A stretch of 64,000 nucleotides of DNA from Planomicrobium sp. CPCC 101110. GTDB taxonomy: Bacteria; Bacillota; Bacilli; Bacillales_A; Planococcaceae. Under the pieces are notes generated by a model. It was not told the origin of the DNA. It ran no database searches and worked only from the letters and a program-made list of their open reading frames with translations. The translations under genes and the position numbers were made by a program. Of the stretch, positions 35,608 to 43,149 are shown piece after piece. Within the stretch, counting starts at the first letter, position 1. Every line of letters begins with the position of its first letter. The stretch covers positions 1-64,000 of the forward strand of contig NZ_VOHD01000009.1 of NCBI RefSeq assembly GCF_007859395.1, in the 5' to 3' direction.

Positions 35608-36511
35608 ACACGCCTAAATATTGTTCTAGCGTAATGCCTTTGGAATGGATTTCCGTCGCGGCTTTTTTTCCTACATAACGGAAATGCCATGATTCGTGCA
35701 TATAACCGGTAATGCTTTCGCTTCCTTCCGGATACCGCAAGATAAAGCCATACTTATGCGCATTTTTCGCCAGCCATTTCCCGCCTTTTGTATCACCGAA
35801 TGAAGCCGAGGCCCAATGCTGTTCCTGGCCCGCTTCGCCAATGTCAAAAGCGAGTCCGGTCTGATGTTCCGAGTAACCCGGACGCGCGCTATAGCGGTCA
35901 GCCGCTTCTTGTCCGTCTTTTGCCACATAACCGTTATACAGTTCTTTTTGGCGGTTATAGTCGCGGTAGGTGCTGAACGCGACCAAATCTACCCCTTCTT
36001 GAAGCGCCTTTTCTCTCATTTCTTCAAACGCTGCACGGGCTTCTTTACCTTCTCCCGGCGCATATGTTTCAGGCAGCGGATGCTGTTTATTCGCCAGCAG
36101 GATGCCATTGATCACGGCCGGTTCTTCAGGAAGTTCAACCGTATCGGAATACACGGTGGCATCCTTTGTCGGCTCCGCTTCATCCGCCGCCTTTTCTTTT
36201 GTTTCCGTTTCTTTCGGTTCTTCTTGAGGTTCCTCTTGTTTTTCTTCCTCTTCCTGTTCCGGCGCTTCAGCCGTTTCCAGCTCTTGAGCTTTTTCTTTCA
36301 CAGCTCCATCCCCTTCCGGCGGTTCTTCTCCAGGGCTTTGCGAAGTCTGCACTTCGTTTGTTGCGGCATCATCTATGTTGGCTGGACTATCTATGGATTG
36401 TAAATAAAACCACGCGGCGGCAGCTGCGGCTACTAATATTGATCCAATAATCAAAGACCACTTTATAAAAGGGTTCTTTTTTTGCTGATTCGGTGTGTAA
36501 CGAGATGGCAT
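35606..36511 (-). CDS. D-alanyl-D-alanine carboxypeptidase, VanY family
   Basis: A 301-residue protein. A short basic N-terminus and one transmembrane anchor (about 18-38) are followed by a long Glu/Pro/Lys-rich spacer (about 45-120) and a C-terminal zinc peptidase domain. The metal and catalytic motifs are SARPGYSEHQTGLAFDIG and ESWHFRYVG. It should trim D-Ala from peptidoglycan precursors outside the membrane. The acidic spacer probably spans the wall. A TGGTAGAAT extended -10 lies around 36540. Confidence 0.9.
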   Translation of the reverse strand: MPSRYTPNQQKKNPFIKWSLIIGSILVAAAAAAWFYLQSIDSPANIDDAATNEVQTSQSPGEEPPEGDGAVKEKAQELETAEAPEQEEEEKQEEPQEEPKETETKEKAADEAEPTKDATVYSDTVELPEEPAVINGILLANKQHPLPETYAPGEGKEARAAFEEMREKALQEGVDLVAFSTYRDYNRQKELYNGYVAKDGQEAADRYSARPGYSEHQTGLAFDIGEAGQEQHWASASFGDTKGGKWLAKNAHKYGFILRYPEGSESITGYMHESWHFRYVGKKAATEIHSKGITLEQYLGV

Positions 36512-36854
36512 AGTTTTCCTTCTTTCCCTTGACTTCTTTCCTATTCTACCATACAGCGGCTTCTAAATTCCTGCGAATTCAATAAGTTCACCGTATGTTA
36601 TAAAGACTGCAAGAACCGCTTGGAGGTTGCAACGGCTAACTGGCAAAACCGTTTTTCCTTGATGCCAGTCCGTCCTTTTGGCATTATACATACGTTCAAA
36701 CTCTTATGCCAGTTTTTTCTTCAACGATTCTTTTTTCTTGTTGCTCCTATGGCTGCCATAAGCGGAATAAAACTAATGAAACGCCAATTGACCCCCATAA
36801 CCCTTCTCTTTTGCACGAATAAACTATTAGAAACATTACAAGGAGATGGGTATA
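36512..36854 (+). other. Intergenic region with alternative TGGCA/TGCCA pairings
   Basis: A 343-bp stretch with no convincing gene. Near the vanY-like gene it holds that gene's promoter region (minus strand). On the plus strand AACTGGCA (36638-36645) can pair with TGCCAGT (36663-36669) or with ATGCCAGTT (36716-36724). A TGGCAT (36679-36684) competes for the last copy, which is followed by six T (36723-36728). The layout resembles a terminator/antiterminator leader before the small gene at 36855, but is unproven. Confidence 0.35.
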
Positions 36855-36968
36855 ATGAAACAAATATCTCAAAAAGATATAAAAAGTTTAATAGGGCGTT
36901 TAGACAATTTATTGGAACAGCGGCAAAAAGATAAGTATGAATATAAAAAAACGGCGCAGCCCCAATGA
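36855..36968 (+). CDS. Small protein, 37 residues
   Basis: A short frame with AAGGAG nine bases before ATG, ending inside a strong terminator. It encodes a charged, amphipathic helix (SQKDIKSLIGRLDNLLEQRQ) with a basic tail. I do not recognise the family. The good ribosome site, immediate terminator and helical heptad-like pattern support a real micro-protein. Its upstream region is the alternative-pairing leader at 36638-36728. Confidence 0.6.
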   Translation: MKQISQKDIKSLIGRLDNLLEQRQKDKYEYKKTAQPQ

Positions 36969-36987
36969 GGCCGCGCCGTTTTTTTAT
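36945..36987. terminator. Bidirectional terminator
   Basis: Stem AACGGCGC-GCC/GGC-GCGCCGTT flanked by A and T runs, between the 37-residue gene and the convergent 81-residue gene. Confidence 0.9.
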
Positions 36988-37229
36988 ATAATAACAGTAA
37001 CGAGGACAACTGCGAATAAAATAGCGAACATAATAGCCATGCCTGACATCCATTTCGCTTCCCGTTCCATTCCCTGCTTTTTCATTTGCCGGGCGCGGAA
37101 GCTGTTTGTAATGACAAACAGCAATGTCATCAACAGCACCGCTATATCCATATTTCCTTGAATCAAAAAAATCAAGGACGCAATGCTTAAAGTTGCCACG
37201 CTTATTCCCAACACCAATTTCCGGTTCAT
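36984..37229 (-). CDS. Small membrane protein, 81 residues
   Basis: An 81-residue protein with hydrophobic segments at about 4-24, 27-42 and 60-80 and a basic loop between them (RARQMKKQGMEREAKW). AGGGG precedes the ATG. The family is not recognised. It lies downstream of yidC; a terminator separates them, so it relies on read-through or an unseen promoter. Confidence 0.65.
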   Translation of the reverse strand: MNRKLVLGISVATLSIASLIFLIQGNMDIAVLLMTLLFVITNSFRARQMKKQGMEREAKWMSGMAIMFAILFAVVLVTVII

Positions 37230-37242
37230 GTTTTCAACCCCT

Positions 37243-37275
37243 AAAAAAGAAAGCCGGCAACCAATGCCGGCTTTT
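37243..37275 (-). terminator. Terminator after yidC
   Basis: Stem AAGCCGGC/GCCGGCTT and a T-rich run on the minus strand. Confidence 0.8.
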
Positions 37276-37279
37276 CATA

Positions 37280-38062
37280 TTATTTCTTCTCTTCAACTGA
37301 TTCCAGCGCTTTTTCCGGATGCTCTGAATAGAATTTCCGGCCAATGAATGTTTGAATGATCAGCAAAATCCCTCCGACTGCCCAGTAGACCGGCAATGCA
37401 GCCATCGATGAAAATGAGACGAACATGATCATAATCGGCGAAATATAAATGAAAAGCTTCATTTGTTTCTGCTGCTGCTCCGGCATTGTCCACAGAGAAA
37501 CTTTTGCCTGGAAGAAGTAGACAGCTCCGGCGATCAGTGTCATCAAAATATCCGGAGAACCAAGAGTAAACCATAGGAACTCATGCGTTTTGATTTCTTC
37601 TGGCGCGTATAGGATGGCAAAGTAAAGGCCCATGATAATCGGCATTTGAACAATGACAGGCAAACATCCCATATTAAGGGGATTCACGTCATGCTTTTTA
37701 TACAGCCCCATCATTTCTTGCTGAATTTTCATTTGCTCTTCTTTGTCCTTTGTTGCTTTCAAACGTTTTTGGATATCTTCCATTTCTGGACGCATTCTAT
37801 CCATTTTAACTTTCATGCCTTGTTGGCGCTTGTAGGTATTCAACATGAAAGGCATCAAAATCAAGCGAATAATCACCGTAATGGCAACAATAGCCATTCC
37901 ATAACTTCCGTTGAACAGATTCCCTAAATAATCCAGAGAAAAAACAAACGGTTTAACAAACAGGTTGTAGAAAAAGCCTTCCTGATTTTCCACTGCGGAA
38001 CATCCACTTAATAAAATCACTGAAACTGCTAGCATGAGCAGCAATGTTAATTTCTTTTTCAC
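37280..38062 (-). CDS. yidC: YidC/Oxa1 family membrane protein insertase (lipoprotein)
   Basis: A 260-residue insertase. An N-terminal lipoprotein signal ends in LLSGC (lipobox), then five transmembrane segments follow. The conserved first core helix (MAIVAITVIIRLILMPF) carries the groove arginine, and NPLNMGCLPVIVQMPI is present. It inserts and folds membrane proteins. I choose the GTG at 38062, seven bases after AAGGTG, over a TTG at 38086. No rnpA/rpmH neighbours occur, so it is the second, YqjG-like copy. No MifM-like leader peptide is visible upstream. Confidence 0.92.
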   Translation of the reverse strand: MKKKLTLLLMLAVSVILLSGCSAVENQEGFFYNLFVKPFVFSLDYLGNLFNGSYGMAIVAITVIIRLILMPFMLNTYKRQQGMKVKMDRMRPEMEDIQKRLKATKDKEEQMKIQQEMMGLYKKHDVNPLNMGCLPVIVQMPIIMGLYFAILYAPEEIKTHEFLWFTLGSPDILMTLIAGAVYFFQAKVSLWTMPEQQQKQMKLFIYISPIMIMFVSFSSMAALPVYWAVGGILLIIQTFIGRKFYSEHPEKALESVEEKK

Positions 38063-38095
38063 TTTAGTCACCTTCACCTTTTTCAACTATTAAGA

Positions 38096-38124
38096 AGTAT
38101 ACCCATAAGAACAATAAAATTCAA
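38096..38124 (-). promoter_or_regulatory. Sigma-A promoter of yidC
   Basis: Minus strand: -35 TTGAAT (38119-38124), 17-nt spacer, -10 TATACT (38096-38101), about 35 nt before the chosen start. Confidence 0.75.
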
Positions 38125-38207
38125 TCAATGGATATTCCTCAGCCGACTTTTCGGCATTTTGTGGCAAAATTGCGAATGCTTTTCAGCCTCAAATGTTCTG
38201 AAGACAA

Positions 38208-38236
38208 GAAAAAAAGGAGAATTTCTTCTCCTTATT
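38208..38236 (-). terminator. Terminator after the AraC-type gene
   Basis: Stem AAGGAGAA/TTCTCCTT with a seven-T run on the minus strand. Confidence 0.85.
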
Positions 38237-39017
38237 TTGCATTGGGCAGCGTATAGCGGAAATACGGAATATGCTGGCTGTCCCGGAATTGTTTTGGTGT
38301 GACTGATGTATATTTTTTGAAGATGCGGGTGAAATAGCTTTGGTTGCAGAAATGGAATTGCTTCGAAATATCTGAAATAACTTTATCAGAATGACGTAAA
38401 TAATATTGCGACTCTTCGACCCGCCGCACATTCAAATACTCGACAAGCGTAATTCCTGCATGTTCTCTGAAGATGCGGGACAAGTGGCTTGTGGAAATAT
38501 GAAAATGCTTTGCAATATCTTCCACAGATAAATCACGCTCGACTTCATCATTGATGAACATCACCACTTTATTGACCGTCTGGTGGCCAAAAGAAGGCTG
38601 TTTCCGCTCAGAGATAATTGACACGAAGAACTCGATCAATTCATCCGCTACATATAAAAATTCCGAATCGTTCATCCGGTTATCCACTAATTCAATGCAG
38701 GCAGCATTGAATGCGAATGCTTTTTTCGGCGGCACACGCATTTCATACAATTTGCGTGCCATAAGTGAAGACAACACAATGTAGTAGTTGCGGACTGCTC
38801 GGATAGTTTCTTTTCCAGCGCGTACCGATATCAAGTCTATCAATTCCCGCAATGTTTGTTTTGCCCGGTCTTTTTCAAGATGATGGATTTCATAAACCAA
38901 TTGGGTTTCAATTTCAAAAAAGTTTTCCAATCCTTCGTAATGATTTAAATTCTCATTTTCCGCCATGAAAATTTTGGAAATGGTTTCTTGAATGGATGGT
39001 GCAGCAATAATATTCAT
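38232..39017 (-). CDS. AraC family transcriptional regulator
   Basis: A 261-residue regulator. The C-terminal double helix-turn-helix (about 155-255) contains LSVEDIAKHFHISTSHLSRIFREHAG and SDISKQFHFCNQSYFTRIFKKYTSVTPKQFR. The N-terminal 140 residues are helical and match no ligand domain I can name. Targets are unknown; its neighbours are yidC and a lipid kinase gene, neither obviously controlled by it. The upstream 290 bp are AT-rich, with an inverted repeat AAATGGT/ACCATTT near 39212-39237. Confidence 0.85.
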   Translation of the reverse strand: MNIIAAPSIQETISKIFMAENENLNHYEGLENFFEIETQLVYEIHHLEKDRAKQTLRELIDLISVRAGKETIRAVRNYYIVLSSLMARKLYEMRVPPKKAFAFNAACIELVDNRMNDSEFLYVADELIEFFVSIISERKQPSFGHQTVNKVVMFINDEVERDLSVEDIAKHFHISTSHLSRIFREHAGITLVEYLNVRRVEESQYYLRHSDKVISDISKQFHFCNQSYFTRIFKKYTSVTPKQFRDSQHIPYFRYTLPNAK

Positions 39018-39260
39018 CTTTTCCCCGTCTTTCTTTGTACAATATTTGCAAGCGCTCCCTCAACTATATACCGAAACGGCTCATAAGAACATAGTCAATC
39101 TCCTAACTTTTTAAATTTTTTTATGTAATTTGATTTAGGCTCTATTTTACTAGTTACTGATTAAAAGGAAATATATTCCCAAAATATATACTATATATAA
39201 CGAAATACTCTCAAAATGGTTTCATTTTTGACCATTTATCTCCCAAATTTTTTCAAAAAC

Positions 39261-39298
39261 AAAAAAGCAGCCAAAATGGTTAAATGGCTGCTTTTTTC
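39261..39298 (-). terminator. Terminator after the lipid kinase gene
   Basis: Stem AAGCAGCC/GGCTGCTT with a T run on the minus strand. Confidence 0.85.
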
Positions 39299-39309
39299 CT
39301 ATTGAACCT

Positions 39310-40209
39310 TTATTTCACTTCTACATCCGGCGGGATATGCGCTCGGATATGACGAGGCAATACTTCGATTTGGAAAGGGGTTGCACAGCCTTCATCGCCA
39401 TCTATATTGCACGATAAAGGATTGCTCGTATTGATTGAAACTTTTGTGGTGTGGACTACTTCCACCGCGGGATCTTGTTCCAGCTTTCCAATCAACAGCG
39501 CTCCGGCAATCCGGATAAAAGCCGGAAGAGCGGCATTTTTCACGATATAGAGATGCAGCAGACCATCGTCGGTCAGCGCCTCCGGAGCCAATTTCTCAAA
39601 GCCTCCTACCGAGTTCGTCAATGCTACCAATACGAGTTTAGCTTCTCCTTTCCATACGCCGTGATCATGCTCAATCTCAAAAAACATTTCGGCGTCTTCG
39701 GTAATCGCTTTGAGGCCTTCTATGAAATAAGCGAAGGCTCCCAGTTTTGTTTTTTGTTCTGGGGTAACCTCATATGTTGATTCGGCAATTTGTCCAATCG
39801 CCAAGATGTTCATAAAGTATTGTTTTCCAACCTTTGCAATGTCCACCCACTTTTCCGAGCCTGTCTTCAAAGCTTCGATTGCCTCCGCCGGATCTAAGGA
39901 AACCCCCAATGCCCGGGCAAAGTCGTTGACGGTCCCAAGGGGAATCAGCGAAAACAAAGGCTGGTGCTCTTGTTCTGCAAGGCCTGATACGGCTTCGTTG
40001 ATTGTGCCATCGCCCCCCATTGCCACCACAAAATCATATTTTTTATCACAAGCTTCTCTCGCAAAGCGGGTTGCGTCCCCCTTGCCTTCAGTCTCTCTCG
40101 TATCTACCATATAGCCCATCTGTTCCAACGTGAATTGAACATCCAAGCGATAATCGGCCGCTTTCTCTTTGCCGGCAGAAGGATTCAGTATAAACATTGC
40201 ATTTTTCAT
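39310..40209 (-). CDS. Diacylglycerol/lipid kinase family protein
   Basis: A 299-residue DagK/YegS-type kinase. The nucleotide motif VVAMGGDGTINEAVSGL (about 61-77), LIPLGTVNDFARAL and the C-terminal SVGGFEKLAPEA and DGDE motifs are intact. It phosphorylates a lipid with ATP; B. subtilis DgkB recycles diacylglycerol in lipoteichoic acid turnover, but YegS-like substrates differ. It is a single-gene unit with its own terminator. Confidence 0.9.
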   Translation of the reverse strand: MKNAMFILNPSAGKEKAADYRLDVQFTLEQMGYMVDTRETEGKGDATRFAREACDKKYDFVVAMGGDGTINEAVSGLAEQEHQPLFSLIPLGTVNDFARALGVSLDPAEAIEALKTGSEKWVDIAKVGKQYFMNILAIGQIAESTYEVTPEQKTKLGAFAYFIEGLKAITEDAEMFFEIEHDHGVWKGEAKLVLVALTNSVGGFEKLAPEALTDDGLLHLYIVKNAALPAFIRIAGALLIGKLEQDPAVEVVHTTKVSINTSNPLSCNIDGDEGCATPFQIEVLPRHIRAHIPPDVEVK

Positions 40210-40302
40210 CTAGTTACCTCCGGGATATAATGACTTCTTCTATATCTTTACCCGGACTATAGGCTTTACTAATCCACAATGGAAATATTATATGGAAGAA
40301 TT

Positions 40303-40332
40303 AAAAAAAGATGGGGAGTTCCCATCTTTTTA
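40303..40332 (-). terminator. Terminator after the YtxH-like gene
   Basis: Stem AAAAGATGGG/CCCATCTTTT with a long T run on the minus strand. Confidence 0.85.
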
Positions 40333-40341
40333 AGCATCGCT

Positions 40342-40686
40342 CTAAGGGGTCTTGCTTTCCGGTGTTTCGGAATCCGTACGGCCAAATTGATCCCGGTCCG
40401 AATTCGCGGAAGTTTTCCCTTCTTGTTCCTTATCCTCATTGACGTATTGGACGCTTGTCGACTTGCCGTCATTTTGCGGCTTCCCGGATGAAGATTCCTT
40501 CGCAGGTGAAACGGCAGCATCCGTCTCTCCAAAGCCTTCTAAGTTTTGGGATTCCAGAAAATCGTTGACTTTTAACTTTGTATTGTTAAAAGCGATTGTG
40601 GCTTTTCTTCGATTTTCGGGGTTCTTAAAATACGCGTATGCGCCTGCAGCCAATCCTGCAATCAACAGGCCTCTCCGTTTTGCCAT
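40342..40686 (-). CDS. YtxH-like small protein with one membrane segment
   Basis: A 114-residue protein. MAKRRGLLIAGLAAGAYAYF is an N-terminal membrane segment of the YtxH kind. The rest is a hydrophilic tail rich in Ser, Asp, Glu and Lys with no fold I recognise. The ATG at 40686 follows GGGAG; upstream in-frame codons are within the ribosome region. Genes like this are often general-stress genes, and a plausible sigma-B promoter lies about 32 nt upstream. Confidence 0.72.
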   Translation of the reverse strand: MAKRRGLLIAGLAAGAYAYFKNPENRRKATIAFNNTKLKVNDFLESQNLEGFGETDAAVSPAKESSSGKPQNDGKSTSVQYVNEDKEQEGKTSANSDRDQFGRTDSETPESKTP

Positions 40687-40717
40687 CTCAACCACTCCCA
40701 TCAGATTTACCTTCTAT

Positions 40718-40742
40718 TTACCCTGAACTTTTACGACTTAAC
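40718..40742 (-). promoter_or_regulatory. Candidate sigma-B promoter of the YtxH-like gene
   Basis: Minus strand: -35 GTTAAG (40737-40742, 4 of 6), 13-nt spacer, -10 GGGTAA (40718-40723, 5 of 6). It is weaker than the other matches in the window, but spacing and position fit. Confidence 0.5.
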
Positions 40743-40758
40743 CTGAAAAACGCACTAT

Positions 40759-41217
40759 TTAAATGCTATTTTGTTTCGCCATGTATTTCATATCAACATG
40801 AGGAATCCCATCTTCATCATACGCTTCTGAAACCGGCTGGAAGCCGAAGCTTTCGTAAAACTCCTGTAAATATACTTGGCCCTGCAGCTGAATTTCCTCA
40901 GCCTTCCATTCCGATAGAATATATTCCATACAATGGGTCATCAATTGCTTCGCAAGGCCACGTCCTCTTGCTTCAGGATGTACTATTACCCTGCCGATTG
41001 ATGGAATTTCATACTTTACTCCCGCTGGAACAAGACGCGCATAAGCGAGCGTTTTTCCGCCTTCTGCGTATTCAAGATGAATAGACTCCTGATCCAGGCC
41101 ATCCAATTCCGGATATGGGCATTCTTGCTCCACTACGAAAACATCTACTCGCAGCTTTAAAATTTCATATAATTTTCCAACTGATAAATCATTAAAATGA
41201 TAAGTTTTCCAATTCAA
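40759..41217 (-). CDS. GNAT acetyltransferase, ElaA family
   Basis: A 152-residue GNAT. The N-terminal YEILKLRVDVFVVEQECPYPELDG is the ElaA signature. The acetyl-CoA loop is IGRVIVHPEARGRGLAKQLM (about 74-93), followed by LQGQVYLQEFYESFGF. The substrate is unknown. A ribosome site GGAGG precedes the ATG. It is divergent from another GNAT gene. Confidence 0.88.
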   Translation of the reverse strand: MNWKTYHFNDLSVGKLYEILKLRVDVFVVEQECPYPELDGLDQESIHLEYAEGGKTLAYARLVPAGVKYEIPSIGRVIVHPEARGRGLAKQLMTHCMEYILSEWKAEEIQLQGQVYLQEFYESFGFQPVSEAYDEDGIPHVDMKYMAKQNSI

Positions 41218-41313
41218 AAAATACCGCCTCCTTTTTCCTTCTATTATTCCACATCAGTGGCTATTCAGGGTATTATTTGATATGATGGCAAAAAGAATTT
41301 TAGAGGTGATTGC

Positions 41314-41802
41314 ATGATTCGCACTGGCACAACAGAAGATATCTCTTCTGTGCAGGAAATTGCCTATACTAGCTGGAGTGATACGTATGAAGGAATCATT
41401 CCCTCCCCTGTCCAAAAAAGTTTTTTAGATAAATCCTACTCGTTCCCAATGATGGAAATGCGGTTAAAGAAAACAATTATGCTTCTAGCTGAACACGAAG
41501 GCCAGCCTGTCGGTTTTGCCAACTTTACTAAAGTCGATGAAGATGGAGATGCGGAGTTGATCGCCATTTACCTAAAGCCCGAATACCAGCGCAACGGCTA
41601 TGGAAAAAAACTGCTGAGCAGCGGCTTGTCCCTTTTGCAAGGTTCTCAGTTATTTGTTTATGTGGAAAGTAAAAATCTGAAAGGCCGTCATTTTTACGAA
41701 ACCAATGGCTTCAAGTTTGTGGAAGAGTTTGAAGAATTGTTCGAAGGCTACCCACTGCAGACAGCCAAATATGTATATGACCTAAAAGCACCCGCCTTGT
41801 AA
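41314..41802 (+). CDS. GNAT family N-acetyltransferase
   Basis: A 162-residue GNAT. Motif A is LIAIYLKPEYQRNGYGKKLL (about 88-107) and the C-terminal half has GRHFYETNGFKFVEE. The substrate is unknown. AGAGGTG precedes the ATG. A terminator closely follows the stop. Confidence 0.88.
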   Translation: MIRTGTTEDISSVQEIAYTSWSDTYEGIIPSPVQKSFLDKSYSFPMMEMRLKKTIMLLAEHEGQPVGFANFTKVDEDGDAELIAIYLKPEYQRNGYGKKLLSSGLSLLQGSQLFVYVESKNLKGRHFYETNGFKFVEEFEELFEGYPLQTAKYVYDLKAPAL

Positions 41803-41817
41803 GCGGGTGCTTTTTTA
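41784..41817 (+). terminator. Terminator after the GNAT gene
   Basis: Stem AAAAGCACCCGC/GCGGGTGCTTTT and six T. A near-identical hairpin for the opposite strand follows at 41891. Confidence 0.9.
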
Positions 41818-41890
41818 ACGGTTTGAATTTTTGCAGCTGTTCTGCTCCAGGACAATCATCCTGTCACAAAAAGGAACTTCTGGCTATCTC

Positions 41891-41920
41891 AAAAACACCC
41901 GCTTATAAGCGGGTGTTTTT
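41891..41920 (-). terminator. Terminator after the DUF4064 gene
   Basis: Stem AAAAACACCCGCTTA/TAAGCGGGTGTTTTT. It shares its core CACCCGC/GCGGGTG with the 41784 terminator. The 73 bp between them hold nothing I recognise. Confidence 0.88.
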
Positions 41921-41943
41921 GCCGCATGACCGCTATATGGACT

Positions 41944-42516
41944 TTATAGCGGTCGATACGGTGTGTCTTCTTTTTTATGAAGCGCTTCATCTGTACGGGT
42001 TTCTGTGTGGTCCGTACGTTGGGAATGGCTGTCTGTGCGTGCGCCTCCGTTGTCGTCGCGGTAGCGCAAATCATCATCTCGTCTATGCTTTGCCCGGCGG
42101 ACAAAACACATGATTGCAGCAATATAGAAAAGAATAGACGTCAAGGACAATACTCCCGCAAACAAGCCAGCGATGATAAAAAACGCACCCGCTAATTTTG
42201 CATTCTTATCCTTACGAAGATTGAGCAAAGCCAGTATCGCAAAAAGTGTACTGATTGCCAACAAAGCCACAAGCGTCCAGCCGACCACTCCAAAACTGGC
42301 TACAAAAGCGTCAATTGCCGCCTGGGCATCTTGAGGATTTGAGAAAGATGGATTATTCCTGATTTCTTCTTCGAATTGCTGGAATTGCGGAGAGTTTTGA
42401 AAGCTGCCCGAGTTGCTGATCAAAAGAATGGTGGAAACAATGACAATAAGGTTGAAGACTATGCCTATTATGCCTAACGCTTTTTCAGCGCCTCTGCTTA
42501 CTCTGCCTTCGTTCAT
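41944..42516 (-). CDS. DUF4064-type membrane protein
   Basis: A 190-residue protein with four hydrophobic segments (about 15-35, 75-100, 107-130 and 132-148) and an Arg/Asp/Thr-rich cytoplasmic tail (about 150-190). The arrangement matches DUF4064 membrane proteins of unknown function. The ATG at 42516 follows AGAGGTG; the upstream GTG is in the ribosome region. A sigma-B-like promoter lies about 60 nt upstream, facing away from one for the 32-residue gene. Confidence 0.75.
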   Translation of the reverse strand: MNEGRVSRGAEKALGIIGIVFNLIVIVSTILLISNSGSFQNSPQFQQFEEEIRNNPSFSNPQDAQAAIDAFVASFGVVGWTLVALLAISTLFAILALLNLRKDKNAKLAGAFFIIAGLFAGVLSLTSILFYIAAIMCFVRRAKHRRDDDLRYRDDNGGARTDSHSQRTDHTETRTDEALHKKEDTPYRPL

Positions 42517-42578
42517 TTCGATCACCTCTTTTTAGTTTTTTCTTGCATGTATCATAAAATATCGTTTCTTGCTATTCC

Positions 42579-42603
42579 TTTCCCCTAAAAAATTTAATAA
42601 AAC
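42579..42603 (-). promoter_or_regulatory. Candidate sigma-B promoter of the DUF4064 gene
   Basis: Minus strand: -35 GTTTTA (42598-42603, 5 of 6), 13-nt spacer, -10 GGGAAA (42579-42584, 4 of 6). It is back to back with the plus-strand sigma-B promoter starting at 42606. Confidence 0.65.
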
Positions 42604-42605
42604 CT

Positions 42606-42630
42606 GTTTAAAGTTTCTAATCCCGGGTAA
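42606..42630 (+). promoter_or_regulatory. Sigma-B promoter of the 32-residue gene
   Basis: Plus strand: exact -35 GTTTAA (42606-42611), 13-nt spacer, -10 GGGTAA (42625-42630, 5 of 6), about 38 nt before the micro-protein start. Confidence 0.82.
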
Positions 42631-42667
42631 TTTATTAATATCAAAGATTTGAGAGGAGTTCTAGAAA

Positions 42668-42766
42668 ATGGAAAAAAAACTAATATTTAACCAAGCAGAT
42701 TTCATGTACGGCATCGGTGGAGCTTCCATTTTGACAGCTATCGTTTTCTTTATGACAAGCCTATAA
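42668..42766 (+). CDS. Single-pass membrane micro-protein, 32 residues
   Basis: A 32-residue frame with GAGAGGAG upstream. A polar N-terminus (MEKKLIFNQADF) is followed by one hydrophobic helix with small residues (YGIGGASILTAIVFFMTSL). It is probably a membrane-anchored stress peptide. I do not recognise the family. The near-perfect sigma-B promoter directly upstream supports expression on stress. Confidence 0.7.
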   Translation: MEKKLIFNQADFMYGIGGASILTAIVFFMTSL

Positions 42767-42779
42767 ATTGGAGGAAAAC

Positions 42780-42806
42780 ATGAAAAACTACATAACCGAA
42801 ACGTAA
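42780..42806 (+). CDS. Possible 8-residue peptide ORF
   Basis: An ATG 13 nt after the preceding stop, with GGAGG seven bases upstream, encodes MKNYITET and then a stop that runs into the terminator. The ribosome site is excellent, but so short a frame may be chance or serve only as a regulatory mini-ORF. Low confidence as a product. Confidence 0.3.
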   Translation: MKNYITET

Positions 42807-42845
42807 AAAAGCAATCCACTAGAGAAAATAGCGGATTGCTTTTTA
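42805..42845. terminator. Bidirectional terminator
   Basis: Stem AAAAAGCAATCC/GGATTGCTTTTT between the micro-ORF unit and the convergent GNAT-like gene. Confidence 0.88.
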
Positions 42846-42848
42846 TGT

Positions 42849-43130
42849 TTACGCTTTTACATCGTCATACTCACTGTAACGCTCAAATGCTACAGCGGCG
42901 TATGTGCAGACAGGTTCCATCTTGTAATTTTTTTGGCGCGCGTAATTTGCCGCTTCATCCAGCAGTTTTTTCGCTATGCCTTGGTTACGCAGTGATTGAT
43001 CGACATACGTATGCTCTATGACCATGACATTGGCCATTTGCGTCCATGTAATTTCCGCTTTTAGATCTCCAGCTTCTTTCCAGATAAAAGCAAATTCGTC
43101 ATGGCCAAGTTCCGTGAATTCAAATTGCAT
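42849..43130 (-). CDS. Small GNAT-fold protein, YidJ/Acetyltransf_CG type
   Basis: A 93-residue short GNAT. It has VMVIEHTYVDQSLRNQGIAKKLLDEAANYAR (acetyl-CoA loop Arg-x-x-Gly-Ile-Ala) and a C-terminal VCTYAAVAFERYSEY. The conserved Cys in PVCTYA matches the Gcn5-related group with an active-site Cys. The substrate is unknown. It lies 19 bp downstream of the dioxygenase gene and could share its promoter. Confidence 0.82.
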   Translation of the reverse strand: MQFEFTELGHDEFAFIWKEAGDLKAEITWTQMANVMVIEHTYVDQSLRNQGIAKKLLDEAANYARQKNYKMEPVCTYAAVAFERYSEYDDVKA

Positions 43131-43149
43131 TTTTCATCCTCCTCTTACC

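Noticed and set aside
36620..36660. GGAGG followed by TTG giving a short ORF in the region before 36855
   Set aside because: The frame ends after about 11 codons and overlaps the pairing segments; treated as part of the leader-like region.
38090..38124. GGGTAT before yidC as a sigma-B -10
   Set aside because: No GTTTAA-like -35 lies 12-15 nt upstream. The same DNA gives a better sigma-A promoter (TTGAAT, 17 nt, TATACT).
39212..39237. Inverted repeat AAATGGT/ACCATTT upstream of the AraC-type gene as its operator
   Set aside because: The half-sites are short and AT-rich, spaced by ten bases, and a promoter could not be placed next to them.
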